The position numbers were made by a program, and so were the translations under genes. A model generated the notes under the pieces. It searched no databases, was not told where the DNA came from, and was given only the letters and a program-made list of their open reading frames with translations. A DNA stretch of 64,000 nt from Thermus albus (lineage in GTDB: Bacteria > Deinococcota > Deinococci > Deinococcales > Thermaceae). Shown one piece after another: positions 47,739 to 56,520 of this stretch. The stretch is taken from positions 124,001-188,000 of the forward strand of contig NZ_JAKTNR010000002.1 of the NCBI RefSeq assembly GCF_022760855.1, read 5' to 3'. How positions within the stretch are numbered: the stretch's first letter is position 1; each line of letters starts with the position of its first letter.

Positions 47739-47749
47739 AGGAGGGGGAG

Positions 47750-49438
47750 ATGAAGGGATCGGAGGCACTTTTAAAGGCGCTGGAGCGGGAAGGGGTGGAG
47801 GTCATCTTCGGCCACCCAGGCGGGGCCATCATGCCGGTCTACGATGCCCTCTATGACAGTCCCATCCGTCACATCCTGGTGCGGCACGAGCAGGGGGGTG
47901 TGCATGCCGCCACCGCCTATGCCCGGGCTTCGGGCCGGGTGGGGGTGGTGATGACCACCAGCGGCCCCGGGGCCTTGAACCTGGTCACGGGTCTGGCGGA
48001 TGCCTATATGGACTCCACCCCGGTGGTGGCCATCACCGGGAACGTGCCCCGGGCCCTGATCGGCAGCGATGCCTTCCAGGAGGCGGACGTCACCGGGGTT
48101 ACCATGCCCATCACCAAGCACAACTACCTGGTGCAGGATGTAAACGATATTCCCCGGGTGGTGCGGGAAGCCTTCCACATCGCCTCCACGGGGAGGCCAG
48201 GGCCGGTGCTCATTGACCTGCCCAAGGACGTGCAGCTTTCGGAGTTCACCGGCACCTTTGAGGTGGAACTGGACCTTCCCGGCTACAAGCCCACCACCAA
48301 GGGCCACCCCAAGCAAATAGAGCGGGCCTTGGAGGCCCTGGAGAAGGCGGAGAAGCCCATCCTCATGGTGGGGGGCGGTGCCCAGCACGCCCACGGGGAG
48401 CTTCTGGCCTTTGCGGAGAAAACGGGAATCCCGGTGATCACCACCCTCATGGGCCTGGGGGCCTTCCCTGGCCATCACCCCCTTTGGCTGGGCATGCCCG
48501 GGATGCACGGCACCGTGGCCGCCAACCGGGCCATCCACCACGCCGACCTCATCCTGGCCATCGGCCTGCGCTTTGACGACCGGGTCACGGGGAAGGTTTC
48601 CCGCTTCGCCCCCCACGCCCACACCGTCATCCACGTGGACATTGACCCCGCGGAGATCGGCAAGCTGGTGCGCACCCACGTGCCCATCGTGGGGGATGCC
48701 CGCCTGGTCCTTCGGGAGATGCTGAAAGGGGCCAAGCCCTTGAGGCTGGCCTCCTGGTGGCGGGAGCTGGAGGATTGGCGCACCCGTTACCCTTTGCGCT
48801 GGAAGCCCAGGCCCCACCTGCAGGCTCCGGAGGTGATCCGGGCCTTTGCCGAGGCCACGGGCGGGCACGCCATTGTGACCACGGGGGTGGGGCAGCACCA
48901 GATGTTCGCCGCCCAGTACTTCCCGGTTACCCGGCCCAGAAGCTTCATCACCAGCGGGGGCCTGGGCACCATGGGCGTGGGTTTGCCCTTTGCCATCGGG
49001 GCCAAGGTGGCCCGTCCCGAGGAGCTGGTCATTGACTTTGACGGGGACGGTTCCTTCCAGATGACCCTGCAGGAGCTGGCCACGGTGGTGAAGTACGGTC
49101 TGGACGTGAAGGTGGTGATCCTCAATAACGGCTACCTGGGCATGGTGCGGCAGTGGCAGGATCTTTTCCACGCCAAGCGCTACTCGGAGGTGTACCTGGC
49201 GGACTCCAACCCCGACTTCGCCCGCCTGGCGGAGGCCTACGGCATCAAGGGGGTGAGGGTGGAGCGCAAGGAGGACCTCATGAAGGGGGTGGAGGCGGTC
49301 CTTTCCGCGGATGGCCCCGTGGTGGCGGAGTTTAAGGTCTACCACGAGGAGGGGGTCTTCCCCATGATTCCCGCGGGCGGGGCGGCGGAGGACATGATCC
49401 TCGAGCACCCGGAGGAGCGGGAGGAGGTGGAGGCGTGA
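47750..49438 (+). CDS. ilvB: Acetolactate synthase, large subunit
   Basis: A 562-aa thiamine-diphosphate enzyme catalysing the first common step of valine, leucine and isoleucine synthesis. The catalytic Glu is in VRHEQGG, FAD/TPP domain landmarks TTSGPGALNLVTGLADAY are present, and the TPP/Mg motif is DFDGDGSFQMT followed by ILNNGYLGMV. A GGGGGAG SD site precedes ATG 47750. The stop overlaps the small-subunit start by 4 bp. It is the first structural gene after the attenuator. Confidence 0.97.
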   Translation: MKGSEALLKALEREGVEVIFGHPGGAIMPVYDALYDSPIRHILVRHEQGGVHAATAYARASGRVGVVMTTSGPGALNLVTGLADAYMDSTPVVAITGNVPRALIGSDAFQEADVTGVTMPITKHNYLVQDVNDIPRVVREAFHIASTGRPGPVLIDLPKDVQLSEFTGTFEVELDLPGYKPTTKGHPKQIERALEALEKAEKPILMVGGGAQHAHGELLAFAEKTGIPVITTLMGLGAFPGHHPLWLGMPGMHGTVAANRAIHHADLILAIGLRFDDRVTGKVSRFAPHAHTVIHVDIDPAEIGKLVRTHVPIVGDARLVLREMLKGAKPLRLASWWRELEDWRTRYPLRWKPRPHLQAPEVIRAFAEATGGHAIVTTGVGQHQMFAAQYFPVTRPRSFITSGGLGTMGVGLPFAIGAKVARPEELVIDFDGDGSFQMTLQELATVVKYGLDVKVVILNNGYLGMVRQWQDLFHAKRYSEVYLADSNPDFARLAEAYGIKGVRVERKEDLMKGVEAVLSADGPVVAEFKVYHEEGVFPMIPAGGAAEDMILEHPEEREEVEA

Positions 49439-49947
49439 GGCACGTGATCTCGGTCTTGGTGCAGGACCACCCCCGGGTGTTGAACCGCATCACGGGGCTT
49501 TTCGCCCGGCGGGGCTTCAACCTGGAGAGCCTGGCGGTGGGCACCACCCATGTGCCGGGCCTTTCCCGCATCAGCCTGGTGGTCTCGGGGGACGATCACA
49601 CCCTGGAGCAGGTGGAAAAGCAACTTAACCGACTGATTGAGGTGCTGAAGGTTACCGACCACTCCGAGCCCCACGTGGAGCGGGAGCTGGCCTTGGTCAA
49701 GGTGCACGTGGCGGGGGTGGAGGAGCGATTGGCGGTGAAGGACATCCAGGAGGCCTTCCGAGCCCGGGTGGTGGACGTGGCCCAGAAGAGCCTGATCCTG
49801 GAGCTCACCGGGGACTCCAAGAAGATAGACTCTTTCCTTGAGGCCCTTAGGCCTTATGGGATCCTCGAGGTCATGCGCACCGGGGCGGTGGCCATGAGCC
49901 GAGGGGAGCGCACCCTTAAGGTCAGGGAAAAGCGGGAGGCGGTATGA
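49435..49947 (+). CDS. ilvH: Acetolactate synthase, small regulatory subunit
   Basis: A 170-aa ACT-domain protein that activates the large subunit and confers valine feedback. The N-terminal ACT domain starts [20 protein letters not shown]; the C-terminal part contains [22 protein letters not shown] 49435 overlaps the ilvB stop by 4 bp, and the stop overlaps ilvC by 4 bp, so all three are translated in a chain. The names ilvN and ilvH are interchangeable at this level. Confidence 0.95.
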   Translation: MRHVISVLVQDHPRVLNRITGLFARRGFNLESLAVGTTHVPGLSRISLVVSGDDHTLEQVEKQLNRLIEVLKVTDHSEPHVERELALVKVHVAGVEERLAVKDIQEAFRARVVDVAQKSLILELTGDSKKIDSFLEALRPYGILEVMRTGAVAMSRGERTLKVREKREAV

Positions 49948-50957
49948 AGATCTACTACGAACACGATGCGGACCTAGGCTTCATCCAAGGCAAGAAGGTG
50001 GCGGTACTGGGCTTCGGCTCCCAGGGGCACGCCCACGCCCTGAACCTCAAGGACTCGGGGGTGGACGTGCGGGTGGGGCTTAGGCCCGGCTCCCGTAGCG
50101 CCGCCAAGGCGGAGGCCATGGGGCTTAGGGTCCTCCCTGTGGCCGAGGCGGTAAAGGAGGCGGACATCGTCATGGTCCTGCTTCCCGACGAGACCCAGGG
50201 CCGGGTCTACCGGGAAGAGGTTGAGCCCCACCTGAAGGAGGGGGCCAGCCTGGCCTTCGCCCACGGCTTCAACATCCACTTCGGCCAGATCAAGCCCAGG
50301 CGGGACCTGGACGTCTGGATGGTGGCCCCCAAGGGTCCCGGCCACCTGGTGCGGAGCGAGTACACCAAGGGAAGCGGGGTGCCAGCCCTGGTGGCCGTGC
50401 ACCAGGACGCCTCGGGCTCCGCTTTTCCCACGGCCTTGGCCTACGCCAAGGCCATCGGGTCGGCCCGGGCCGGGGTCATCCCCACCACCTTCAAGGACGA
50501 AACGGAAACCGACCTCTTTGGGGAGCAGGCGGTGCTCTGCGGGGGGCTTACCCGGCTGATCCAGGCGGGGTTTGAAACCCTGGTGGAGGCCGGGTATCCG
50601 CCGGAGATGGCCTACTTTGAGACCGTGCACGAGGTGAAGCTCATCGTGGACCTCATCTACGAGGCGGGTTTTGCCGGCATGCGCTACTCCATCTCCAACA
50701 CCGCCGAATACGGGGACTACACCCGGGGGGAGGTGGCGGTGCCGGTGGAGGAGACCAAAAGGCGCATGCGGGAGATCCTCCGCCAGATCCAGGCCGGGGA
50801 GTTTGCCCGGGAGTGGATGCTGGAGAACCAGGTGGGCCAGCCGGTCCTGGAGGCCAACCGCAAGCGCTGGAAGGAGCACCCCATTGAGGAGGTGGGGGCA
50901 AGGCTTCGGGCCATGATGCCCTTCCTGCGGGCAAGGGTATTGGAAGAGGTAGGCTAG
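49944..50957 (+). CDS. ilvC: Ketol-acid reductoisomerase, class I
   Basis: A 337-aa NADP- and Mg-dependent enzyme of the second step of branched-chain synthesis. The cofactor motif is [19 protein letters not shown]; the second domain holds the Mg ligands in [17 protein letters not shown] and the AEYGDYTRG stretch. The short class I length is standard. It overlaps ilvH by 4 bp and is followed by a strong hairpin before leuA. Confidence 0.97.
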   Translation: MKIYYEHDADLGFIQGKKVAVLGFGSQGHAHALNLKDSGVDVRVGLRPGSRSAAKAEAMGLRVLPVAEAVKEADIVMVLLPDETQGRVYREEVEPHLKEGASLAFAHGFNIHFGQIKPRRDLDVWMVAPKGPGHLVRSEYTKGSGVPALVAVHQDASGSAFPTALAYAKAIGSARAGVIPTTFKDETETDLFGEQAVLCGGLTRLIQAGFETLVEAGYPPEMAYFETVHEVKLIVDLIYEAGFAGMRYSISNTAEYGDYTRGEVAVPVEETKRRMREILRQIQAGEFAREWMLENQVGQPVLEANRKRWKEHPIEEVGARLRAMMPFLRARVLEEVG

Positions 50958-50969
50958 GTGGGTTCCAAA

Positions 50970-50989
50970 GGCCCCCCACCTGGGGGGCC
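50970..50989 (+). terminator. Hairpin between ilvC and leuA
   Basis: GGCCCCCC (50970-50977) pairs perfectly with GGGGGGCC (50982-50989), loop ACCT, followed after TGGTGCG by TTTTT. The T tract is displaced, so it may terminate partly or stabilise the ilv message, lowering leuA and cimA relative to ilvBHC. Confidence 0.55.
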
Positions 50990-51013
50990 TGGTGCGTTTT
51001 TGGGGGGGAGAAG

Positions 51014-52570
51014 ATGGAACGGCACATCCGGATCTTTGACACCACGCTGAGGGATGGGGAGCAGAGCCCAGGGGTAGCCCTTTCCCTGGACCAGAAGCTG
51101 GAGATCGCCCACGCCTTGGCCCGGCTCAACGTGGACATCATTGAGGCGGGCTTCCCCGTATCCGGGCCTTTGGAGTTGGAGGCGGTAAGCCGGATCGCCG
51201 CCGAGGTCAAGGGGCCCATCATCGCCGCCTTGGCCCGCACCCACACCCTGGACATTGACCAGGCGGCCAAGGCCTTGGAGAAGGCGGAAAAGCCCCGCAT
51301 CCACGTCTTCACCTCGGCCTCCAAGGTCCATCTCCAGTACATGCTGAAGAAAACCGAGGAGGAGGTCCTGGAGATGGCGGACCAGATGGTCCGCTATGCC
51401 AGAAGGTACGTGGACGACGTGGAGTTTTCCGCCCAAGACGTGATGCGGGCGGAGTGGGAGTTCGTGAAGCGCCTCTACGAGGTGGCCATTGAGGCTGGGG
51501 CCACCACCATCAACATTCCCGACACCACCGGCTACGGTACACCCAATGAGTACGGGGCCCTGATCCGCCGCATCCGGGACGAGGTGGTGCGGGGCCGGGA
51601 GGTGATCATCTCCACCCACACCCACGACGACCTGGGCCTGGCCACCGCCAACGCCCTGGCGGGCATAGAGAACGGGGCGGGCCAGGTGGAGTGCACCATC
51701 AACGGCATTGGGGAGCGGGCGGGCAACACCGCCTTGGAGGAGGTGGTCATGGCCCTCTATGTGCGTCGGGACTGGTACAAGGCCAAGACCCAGATCAACA
51801 CCCGGGAGATCTACCGGGTTTCCCGGCTGGTGGAACGGTACACCGGCATGCCCGTGCCCCCCAACAAGGCCATCGTGGGGGACAACGCCTTCGCCCACGA
51901 GTCGGGGATCCACCAGGATGGGGTGTTGAAGCACCGCTCCACCTACGAGATCATGGACGCGGAGCTCATCGGCAGGCGCCCGGCGGTAATCGTGCTGGGC
52001 AAGCACTCGGGCCGGGCGGCCTTCAAGAAGGCCCTCGAGGACCTGGGCTACAAGGACCTCCCCGAGGACCAGCTCCGGGTGCTCTTCTCCCGCTTCAAGG
52101 AGATCGCCGAGAAGAAGGGGCCCTTGTCGGCCGAGGAGCTTCAGGCCCTGGTGGAAAGCGAGCGGGAGCCGGCCTCCCACTTCTTCACCCTGGAACACGT
52201 GCAGTTCTTCTCCGGCTCCGGCCTCCTGCCCACGGCCACGGTGAGGGTGAAGACCCCGGATGGCGAACGCCTGGCCACCCAGACCGGGGATGGGCCGGTG
52301 GATGCCGTGTACAAGGCCATCCAGGAGGCCATCGGCCTTAGGCCCGAGCTGGAGCTTTACCGGGTGGAGGCCATCACCGGCTCCACCGAGGCCCTGGGCC
52401 AGGTGACGGTAAGGCTTCGCCTGGGGGAGCTTCAGGCAGTGGGGGTGGGGGTATCCCCGGACATCATTGAGGCCAGCGCCTTGGCCTTTCTGGATGCCGC
52501 CGGCAAGCTGGCCAGCGGCCGGGCCACCCGGCACCCGCCCTCCATTGAGGAGGTCCAGCGGGGTGTGTAG
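51014..52570 (+). CDS. leuA: 2-isopropylmalate synthase
   Basis: A 518-aa enzyme condensing acetyl-CoA with 2-ketoisovalerate, the committed step to leucine. The DRE-TIM barrel shows FDTTLRDGEQSPG and THTHDDLGLATANALAG, and a linker leads to the C-terminal LeuA regulatory domain (from about residue 390; GVGVSPDIIEASALAFLDA) where leucine inhibits. A GGGGGGAG site precedes ATG 51014. leuB, leuC and leuD are not in the window. Confidence 0.96.
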   Translation: MERHIRIFDTTLRDGEQSPGVALSLDQKLEIAHALARLNVDIIEAGFPVSGPLELEAVSRIAAEVKGPIIAALARTHTLDIDQAAKALEKAEKPRIHVFTSASKVHLQYMLKKTEEEVLEMADQMVRYARRYVDDVEFSAQDVMRAEWEFVKRLYEVAIEAGATTINIPDTTGYGTPNEYGALIRRIRDEVVRGREVIISTHTHDDLGLATANALAGIENGAGQVECTINGIGERAGNTALEEVVMALYVRRDWYKAKTQINTREIYRVSRLVERYTGMPVPPNKAIVGDNAFAHESGIHQDGVLKHRSTYEIMDAELIGRRPAVIVLGKHSGRAAFKKALEDLGYKDLPEDQLRVLFSRFKEIAEKKGPLSAEELQALVESEREPASHFFTLEHVQFFSGSGLLPTATVRVKTPDGERLATQTGDGPVDAVYKAIQEAIGLRPELELYRVEAITGSTEALGQVTVRLRLGELQAVGVGVSPDIIEASALAFLDAAGKLASGRATRHPPSIEEVQRGV

Positions 52571-52618
52571 GGCCACCCTTGCCGGGCTTGGCCAAGGGGG
52601 GCTTCCAGGGGTGAGGAG

Positions 52619-54202
52619 ATGGTGGAGATCCTAGACACCACCCTACGGGATGGAACGCAAGGGGAGGGCATCAGCCTTTCCGTGGACGACAAGGTGGCCA
52701 TCGCCAAGCGCCTTTCCGCCTTCGGGGTGCACCTGATCGAGGGGGGGTGGCCCGGGTCCAACCCCAAGGACGCGGAGTTCTTTACCCGCATGAAGGGAGT
52801 GGACCTGGGGGAGACGAGGCTTGCGGCCTTTGGGGCCACGAGGCGCAAGGGGCTTTTGCCGGAGGAGGACCCTTCGGTCCTGGCCCTTTTGCAGGCGGAG
52901 ACCCCGGTGGTGGTCCTCTTTGGCAAGAGCTGGACCCTGCACGTTTTGGAGGCCTTGGAGACCACCCTCGAGGAGAACCTGCGCATGATCCAGGACACCG
53001 TGGCCTACTTGGCCCGGCGGGGAAGGCGCGTGGTCTACGACGCCGAGCACTTCTTTGACGGGTACAAGGAGGACCCGGGTTATGCCCTGGCCACCCTGGA
53101 GGCCGCGGCCCAAGGGGGTGCGGACACCCTGGTCCTTTGCGACACCAACGGGGGGACCTTGCCGGAGGAGGTCTACGCCATTACCAAGGTGGTGGTGGAG
53201 CGCTTTCCTGGCCTGAGGATCGGCATCCATCCCCACAACGACGCCGAGCTGGCGGTGGCCAACGCTCTGGCGGCGGTGCGGGCCGGGGCCACCCACGCCC
53301 AGGGCACCATCAACGGGTATGGGGAGCGGTGCGGCAACCTGAACCTGACCAGCTTCCTCCCCACCCTGGTCTTCAAGTACGGCGTTCCCGCCATTCCTCC
53401 GGAAAGGCTGAAGGGGCTTAAGGAACTCTCCCACTTCGTGGACGAGAGGGCCAACCAGTCCCCCAACCGCCGCGCCCCCTACGTGGGGGAGTCCGCCTTC
53501 GCCCACAAGGCGGGGGTCCATGTCTCCGCGGTCTTGAAAAATCCCCGCACCTACGAGCACATCCCTCCCGAGTGGGTGGGGAATAGCCGCCGGTTCTTGG
53601 TTTCTGACGTCTCGGGCCGGTCCAACCTCCTGGTCAAGCTCCAGGAGCTGGGGGTGGACCTTTCCAAGGAGGAGGCCAAGCGCCTACTGGACGAGGTCAA
53701 GGCCCTGGAGTACGAGGGCTATGCCTTTGAGGGGGCGGAGGCCAGCTTTTACCTCCTGGCCCACCGCCTGAAGGGCGGGAGCCTGCCCTTCAGCGTGGAG
53801 GGGTTTTCCGTATTCGTTCATGGAAGCGGCCTGGACACCGCTTGGGCCGAGGCCACGGTGCGGGTGAGGGTGGGGGAAAGCCTCCAGCACACCGCCGCGG
53901 AAAGCCCCTCGGGGCCGGTTTCCGCCCTGGATAGGGCCTTCCGCAAGGCCGTGCTCCAGTTTTACCCGGAGCTTGCCGATGTGGAGCTCACCGACTACAA
54001 GGTGCGCATCCTCGCCGGCCAGGAGTCGGGCACCAACTCCGGGGTGCGGGTGATGGTGGAGATGAAGCGGGGGGAGGAGCGCTTCGGCACCGTGGGAGCC
54101 AGCGAGAACATCCTCGAGGCCTCCCTAAAGGCCCTCACCGATGGCTACGCCTACGCCCTCCTTTACCCGAGCCTCAAGGAGACGGCGCCCAAGGCAGGCT
54201 AA
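52619..54202 (+). CDS. cimA: (R)-citramalate synthase
   Basis: A 527-aa LeuA-related enzyme that condenses pyruvate with acetyl-CoA, giving 2-oxobutyrate for isoleucine without threonine. LDTTLRDGTQGEGISLSV, HPHNDAELAVANALAAVRAG and the citramalate-type FFDGYKEDPGYAL are present, with the regulatory domain at the C-terminus. GAGGAG precedes ATG 52619. The 48-bp gap after leuA suggests one operon. Homocitrate synthase, used in Thermus lysine synthesis, is a paralogue but fits the motifs less well. The 3' end overlaps the convergent Uma2 gene by 29 bp. Confidence 0.9.
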   Translation: MVEILDTTLRDGTQGEGISLSVDDKVAIAKRLSAFGVHLIEGGWPGSNPKDAEFFTRMKGVDLGETRLAAFGATRRKGLLPEEDPSVLALLQAETPVVVLFGKSWTLHVLEALETTLEENLRMIQDTVAYLARRGRRVVYDAEHFFDGYKEDPGYALATLEAAAQGGADTLVLCDTNGGTLPEEVYAITKVVVERFPGLRIGIHPHNDAELAVANALAAVRAGATHAQGTINGYGERCGNLNLTSFLPTLVFKYGVPAIPPERLKGLKELSHFVDERANQSPNRRAPYVGESAFAHKAGVHVSAVLKNPRTYEHIPPEWVGNSRRFLVSDVSGRSNLLVKLQELGVDLSKEEAKRLLDEVKALEYEGYAFEGAEASFYLLAHRLKGGSLPFSVEGFSVFVHGSGLDTAWAEATVRVRVGESLQHTAAESPSGPVSALDRAFRKAVLQFYPELADVELTDYKVRILAGQESGTNSGVRVMVEMKRGEERFGTVGASENILEASLKALTDGYAYALLYPSLKETAPKAG

Positions 54203-54707
54203 TCTCGGGGAAGGCCAAGGGGCTTACGGCCTCGGAAGGGGAGAGAAGGCGGATCAAGCGGTAGCGCCCCTCCTTGGGTTCCCGGTAAACCTCCAGGAGG
54301 TCCTCCTTGAGGTTCACCAGCCAGACCTCGGGGATCCCGGCCTCGGCGTAAAGGGGAAGCTTCACCTCCCGGTCAAACTCCAAGGAGGTGTCTGCTACCT
54401 CTATCAAGAGGAGGACATCGTGGGGTTCGGGGAGCCTACCCTTGTAGCGTTCCCAGGGAGGTTGGAGCACCATAAGGTCGGGTTCGGGTTCGGAGTCTTG
54501 GGAAAGGTGTAGGGGTGACTGGACTGCCACCAAGGCCTTGCCTTGGAGGGCCTCCTTCAGGCTGTGATCCAGGCGCATCACCGCAAGGAAATGCTTAGGT
54601 CCAATAGGGCTCATCTGGTACACTTCTCCCCTAAGGAGCTCCACCCGGGGCACGTCCCGGAAGGCCCGCTCAAACTCCTCCACGCGGAAGCGGTAGCGGG
54701 TGGCCAT
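54174..54707 (-). CDS. Uma2-family (DUF820) PD-(D/E)xK protein
   Basis: A 177-aa protein with PEPDLMVLQP, VLLLIEVADTSLEFD and REVKLPLYAEAGIPEVWLVNL, the acidic and Lys residues of the Uma2 restriction-endonuclease-like fold. The family is abundant in cyanobacteria and Thermus and its role is unknown; mobile behaviour has been suggested. ATG 54707 lies 6 bases after CATAAT (54719-54714), which overlaps the stop of the ABC permease gene. GGAGG in the gap could also act as an SD site. The longer frame to 54788 is shadow. Confidence 0.85.
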   Translation of the reverse strand: MATRYRFRVEEFERAFRDVPRVELLRGEVYQMSPIGPKHFLAVMRLDHSLKEALQGKALVAVQSPLHLSQDSEPEPDLMVLQPPWERYKGRLPEPHDVLLLIEVADTSLEFDREVKLPLYAEAGIPEVWLVNLKEDLLEVYREPKEGRYRLIRLLSPSEAVSPLAFPEISLPWAPSP

Positions 54708-54714
54708 GCCTCCA

Positions 54715-55491
54715 TTATGCCCCTTGGCCCGAGTAGTGCCTAAGCCCGAGCCGCCAAAGGAGCCGCCAAAGGAGAAGGAGGGCTCCACCCCAGAAGAGCA
54801 TGACCCAGACCCCCGGGAAGAGGTCCACCTCCTGCCCGGCCAGAAGGGCTGCGGGCAGGTAGACCAGGTAGGGGAAAGGGGTGAGGAGGGCCAGGGTCCT
54901 TAGGGGTTCGGGGAAGACCTCGAGGGGGGCGATGGTCCCGGAAAGGAAGAGGTAGAGGAGGAAGAAGACCTCCTCCACGGAAACCGCCCGCTCGGTGAAG
55001 AAGGTGAGCATGGCGGTGGTGTACTGCATCAGGTAGCGGAGCAAAAAGGCCAGGAGGGTGAAGAGGAGGCCTAAGAGAAAGGGGCCCGCCTCCGGCAGAA
55101 AGCGGGCCTCGGGGAAGATGTAGAAGAAGAGGAGGGTGAGGAGGACCACGAAGGGAAGCCGGGCCAGGCGCTCGGCCACGTGGGCCGCCAGGTGCTCAAA
55201 AAAGGGGTCCAGGGGCCTTAGGAGCCGGAAGGAAAGCCGGCCCTCCACCACATCCCGCTCAAACTCCCACACCACCCAGACCACCGTGGCCTGGCGCACC
55301 AGGAAGACCATGAGGAAGTACCGGGCAAACTCCCCGGGGCTTAGGGGGAAATCCCCACCCTTGGCCGCCTCCGTCCAGACCCCAAGGAGGATTAAGGGCA
55401 AGGCCCCCGCCAAGGCCCAGAGGAAAAGCTCGGCCCGGTACTCCAGCATGTAGGCCAGGTAGACGGCAAGGAGGGTCTTGGCTTTCTTCAT
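54715..55491 (-). CDS. ABC-2 type transporter, permease subunit
   Basis: A 258-aa membrane protein with six hydrophobic segments and the ABC-2 layout; GRLSFRLLRPLDPFFEHLAAH follows the second segment as in the COG3694/COG4587 family. With the ATPase gene, which it overlaps by 4 bp, and the divergent permease at 56521 it probably forms one exporter of two different permeases and an ATPase dimer. The substrate is unknown. Confidence 0.85.
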   Translation of the reverse strand: MKKAKTLLAVYLAYMLEYRAELFLWALAGALPLILLGVWTEAAKGGDFPLSPGEFARYFLMVFLVRQATVVWVVWEFERDVVEGRLSFRLLRPLDPFFEHLAAHVAERLARLPFVVLLTLLFFYIFPEARFLPEAGPFLLGLLFTLLAFLLRYLMQYTTAMLTFFTERAVSVEEVFFLLYLFLSGTIAPLEVFPEPLRTLALLTPFPYLVYLPAALLAGQEVDLFPGVWVMLFWGGALLLLWRLLWRLGLRHYSGQGA

Positions 55492-56489
55492 GCCTCCCCC
55501 GCCAGGGCCGGGCTTTGGAAAACCCGGGCGATGACCTCCTCCAGCGGGGGCTCCCGCACCTCCAGGTCCTCCACGGGAAGCCTTTTGAGGATCTCCGCCA
55601 CCCTTTCCGTGAGCCGTTCCCGGGGAACTAAAAGGCGGGCTTTTAGGCCCTCGAGGACCCTCACCTCCCCGAAGGGAAGGAGGGCCTCCTTGGGCAGGGG
55701 CTGGGCCAGGACGAGCCCCACCTCCCGGTAGGGGGCAAAGCGCTCCAAGAGCCCTTCCAAGGCGCCATCGTAGAGGAGCTTTCCTTGATGGATCACCAAG
55801 ACCCTTTCCGCCAAAGCGGCGATATCCGCCATGTAGTGGCTGGTGAGGAGGACCGTGGCCCCGTAGCGCCGGTTGTACTCCCGGATGAACTCCCGCACCG
55901 CCACCTGGGCGTTTACGTCCAGGCCCAAGGTGGGCTCGTCCAGGAAGAGGACCTCCGGGCGGTGGAGAAGGGCCGCCAGGAGCTCGGCCTTCATCCTTTC
56001 CCCTAAGGAGAGCTTGCGCACCGGCTGGTGTAGCTTTTCGGTGAGGGAAAGCATCTCGGAAAGCTCCTGGACCCTTTTTTTGAACTCCTCCTCGGGGATC
56101 TCGTAGATGGCGGCGTTGAGGCGGAAGGTGTCCAAGGCGGGGAGGTCCCAGATGAGCTGTTGCTTGTTGCCCATCACCAAGGTGATCTTCTTCAGGAAGG
56201 CCTTTTCCCGCCGCCAGGGTACGTGCCCCGCCACCACGGCCTGGCCCCGGGTGGGGTGGATGAGGCCGGTGAGCATCTTCAAGGTGGTGGTCTTGCCGGC
56301 GCCATTGGGCCCCAGGAAGCCCACCACCTCCCCTCGGTCTATGCGGAAGCTCACCCCTTCCACCGCCTGCACCGTGCGGTACTGGCGGAAAAGGAAGTGG
56401 CGGAAGGTGGCCAGGAGGCTTTCCTCCTTCAGGGCCACCCGGTAGTACTTGGTGAGGTCCTGGGCCAGAACCACAGGCGTCCTTGACAC
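55488..56489 (-). CDS. ABC transporter ATPase subunit
   Basis: A 333-aa ATPase with Walker A GPNGAGKT, Q-loop GNKQQLIWDLP, signature LSLGERMKAELLAALL, Walker B LFLDEPTLGLD and the H-loop Thr-Ser-His (LLTSHYM). The C-terminal 90 residues form the extra domain seen in ABC-2 partners. GTG 56489 lies 6 bases after TAGACT (56501-56496), probably leaderless. It is divergent from the second permease, with 31 bp between start codons. Confidence 0.93.
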   Translation of the reverse strand: MSRTPVVLAQDLTKYYRVALKEESLLATFRHFLFRQYRTVQAVEGVSFRIDRGEVVGFLGPNGAGKTTTLKMLTGLIHPTRGQAVVAGHVPWRREKAFLKKITLVMGNKQQLIWDLPALDTFRLNAAIYEIPEEEFKKRVQELSEMLSLTEKLHQPVRKLSLGERMKAELLAALLHRPEVLFLDEPTLGLDVNAQVAVREFIREYNRRYGATVLLTSHYMADIAALAERVLVIHQGKLLYDGALEGLLERFAPYREVGLVLAQPLPKEALLPFGEVRVLEGLKARLLVPRERLTERVAEILKRLPVEDLEVREPPLEEVIARVFQSPALAGEA

Positions 56490-56514
56490 CCCTTAAGTCT
56501 ACCCGTGGTGTAAT
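56483..56514. promoter_or_regulatory. Overlapping divergent promoters of the ABC transporter
   Basis: Minus strand: TAGACT (56501-56496) for the ATPase operon. Plus strand: TTGACA (56483-56488) and TGTAAT (56509-56514), spaced 20 bp, six bases before GTG 56521. The plus -35 sits on the ATPase start codon, so the divergent transcripts must compete or be co-regulated. Confidence 0.5.
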
Positions 56515-56520
56515 GGGGAA

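Noticed and set aside
47771-49408. Long open frame of 545 codons antisense to ilvB
   Set aside because: GC-rich genes leave the opposite strand free of stops. The translation is rich in His, Gly, Pro and Val with no domain, and ilvB on the other strand is certain.
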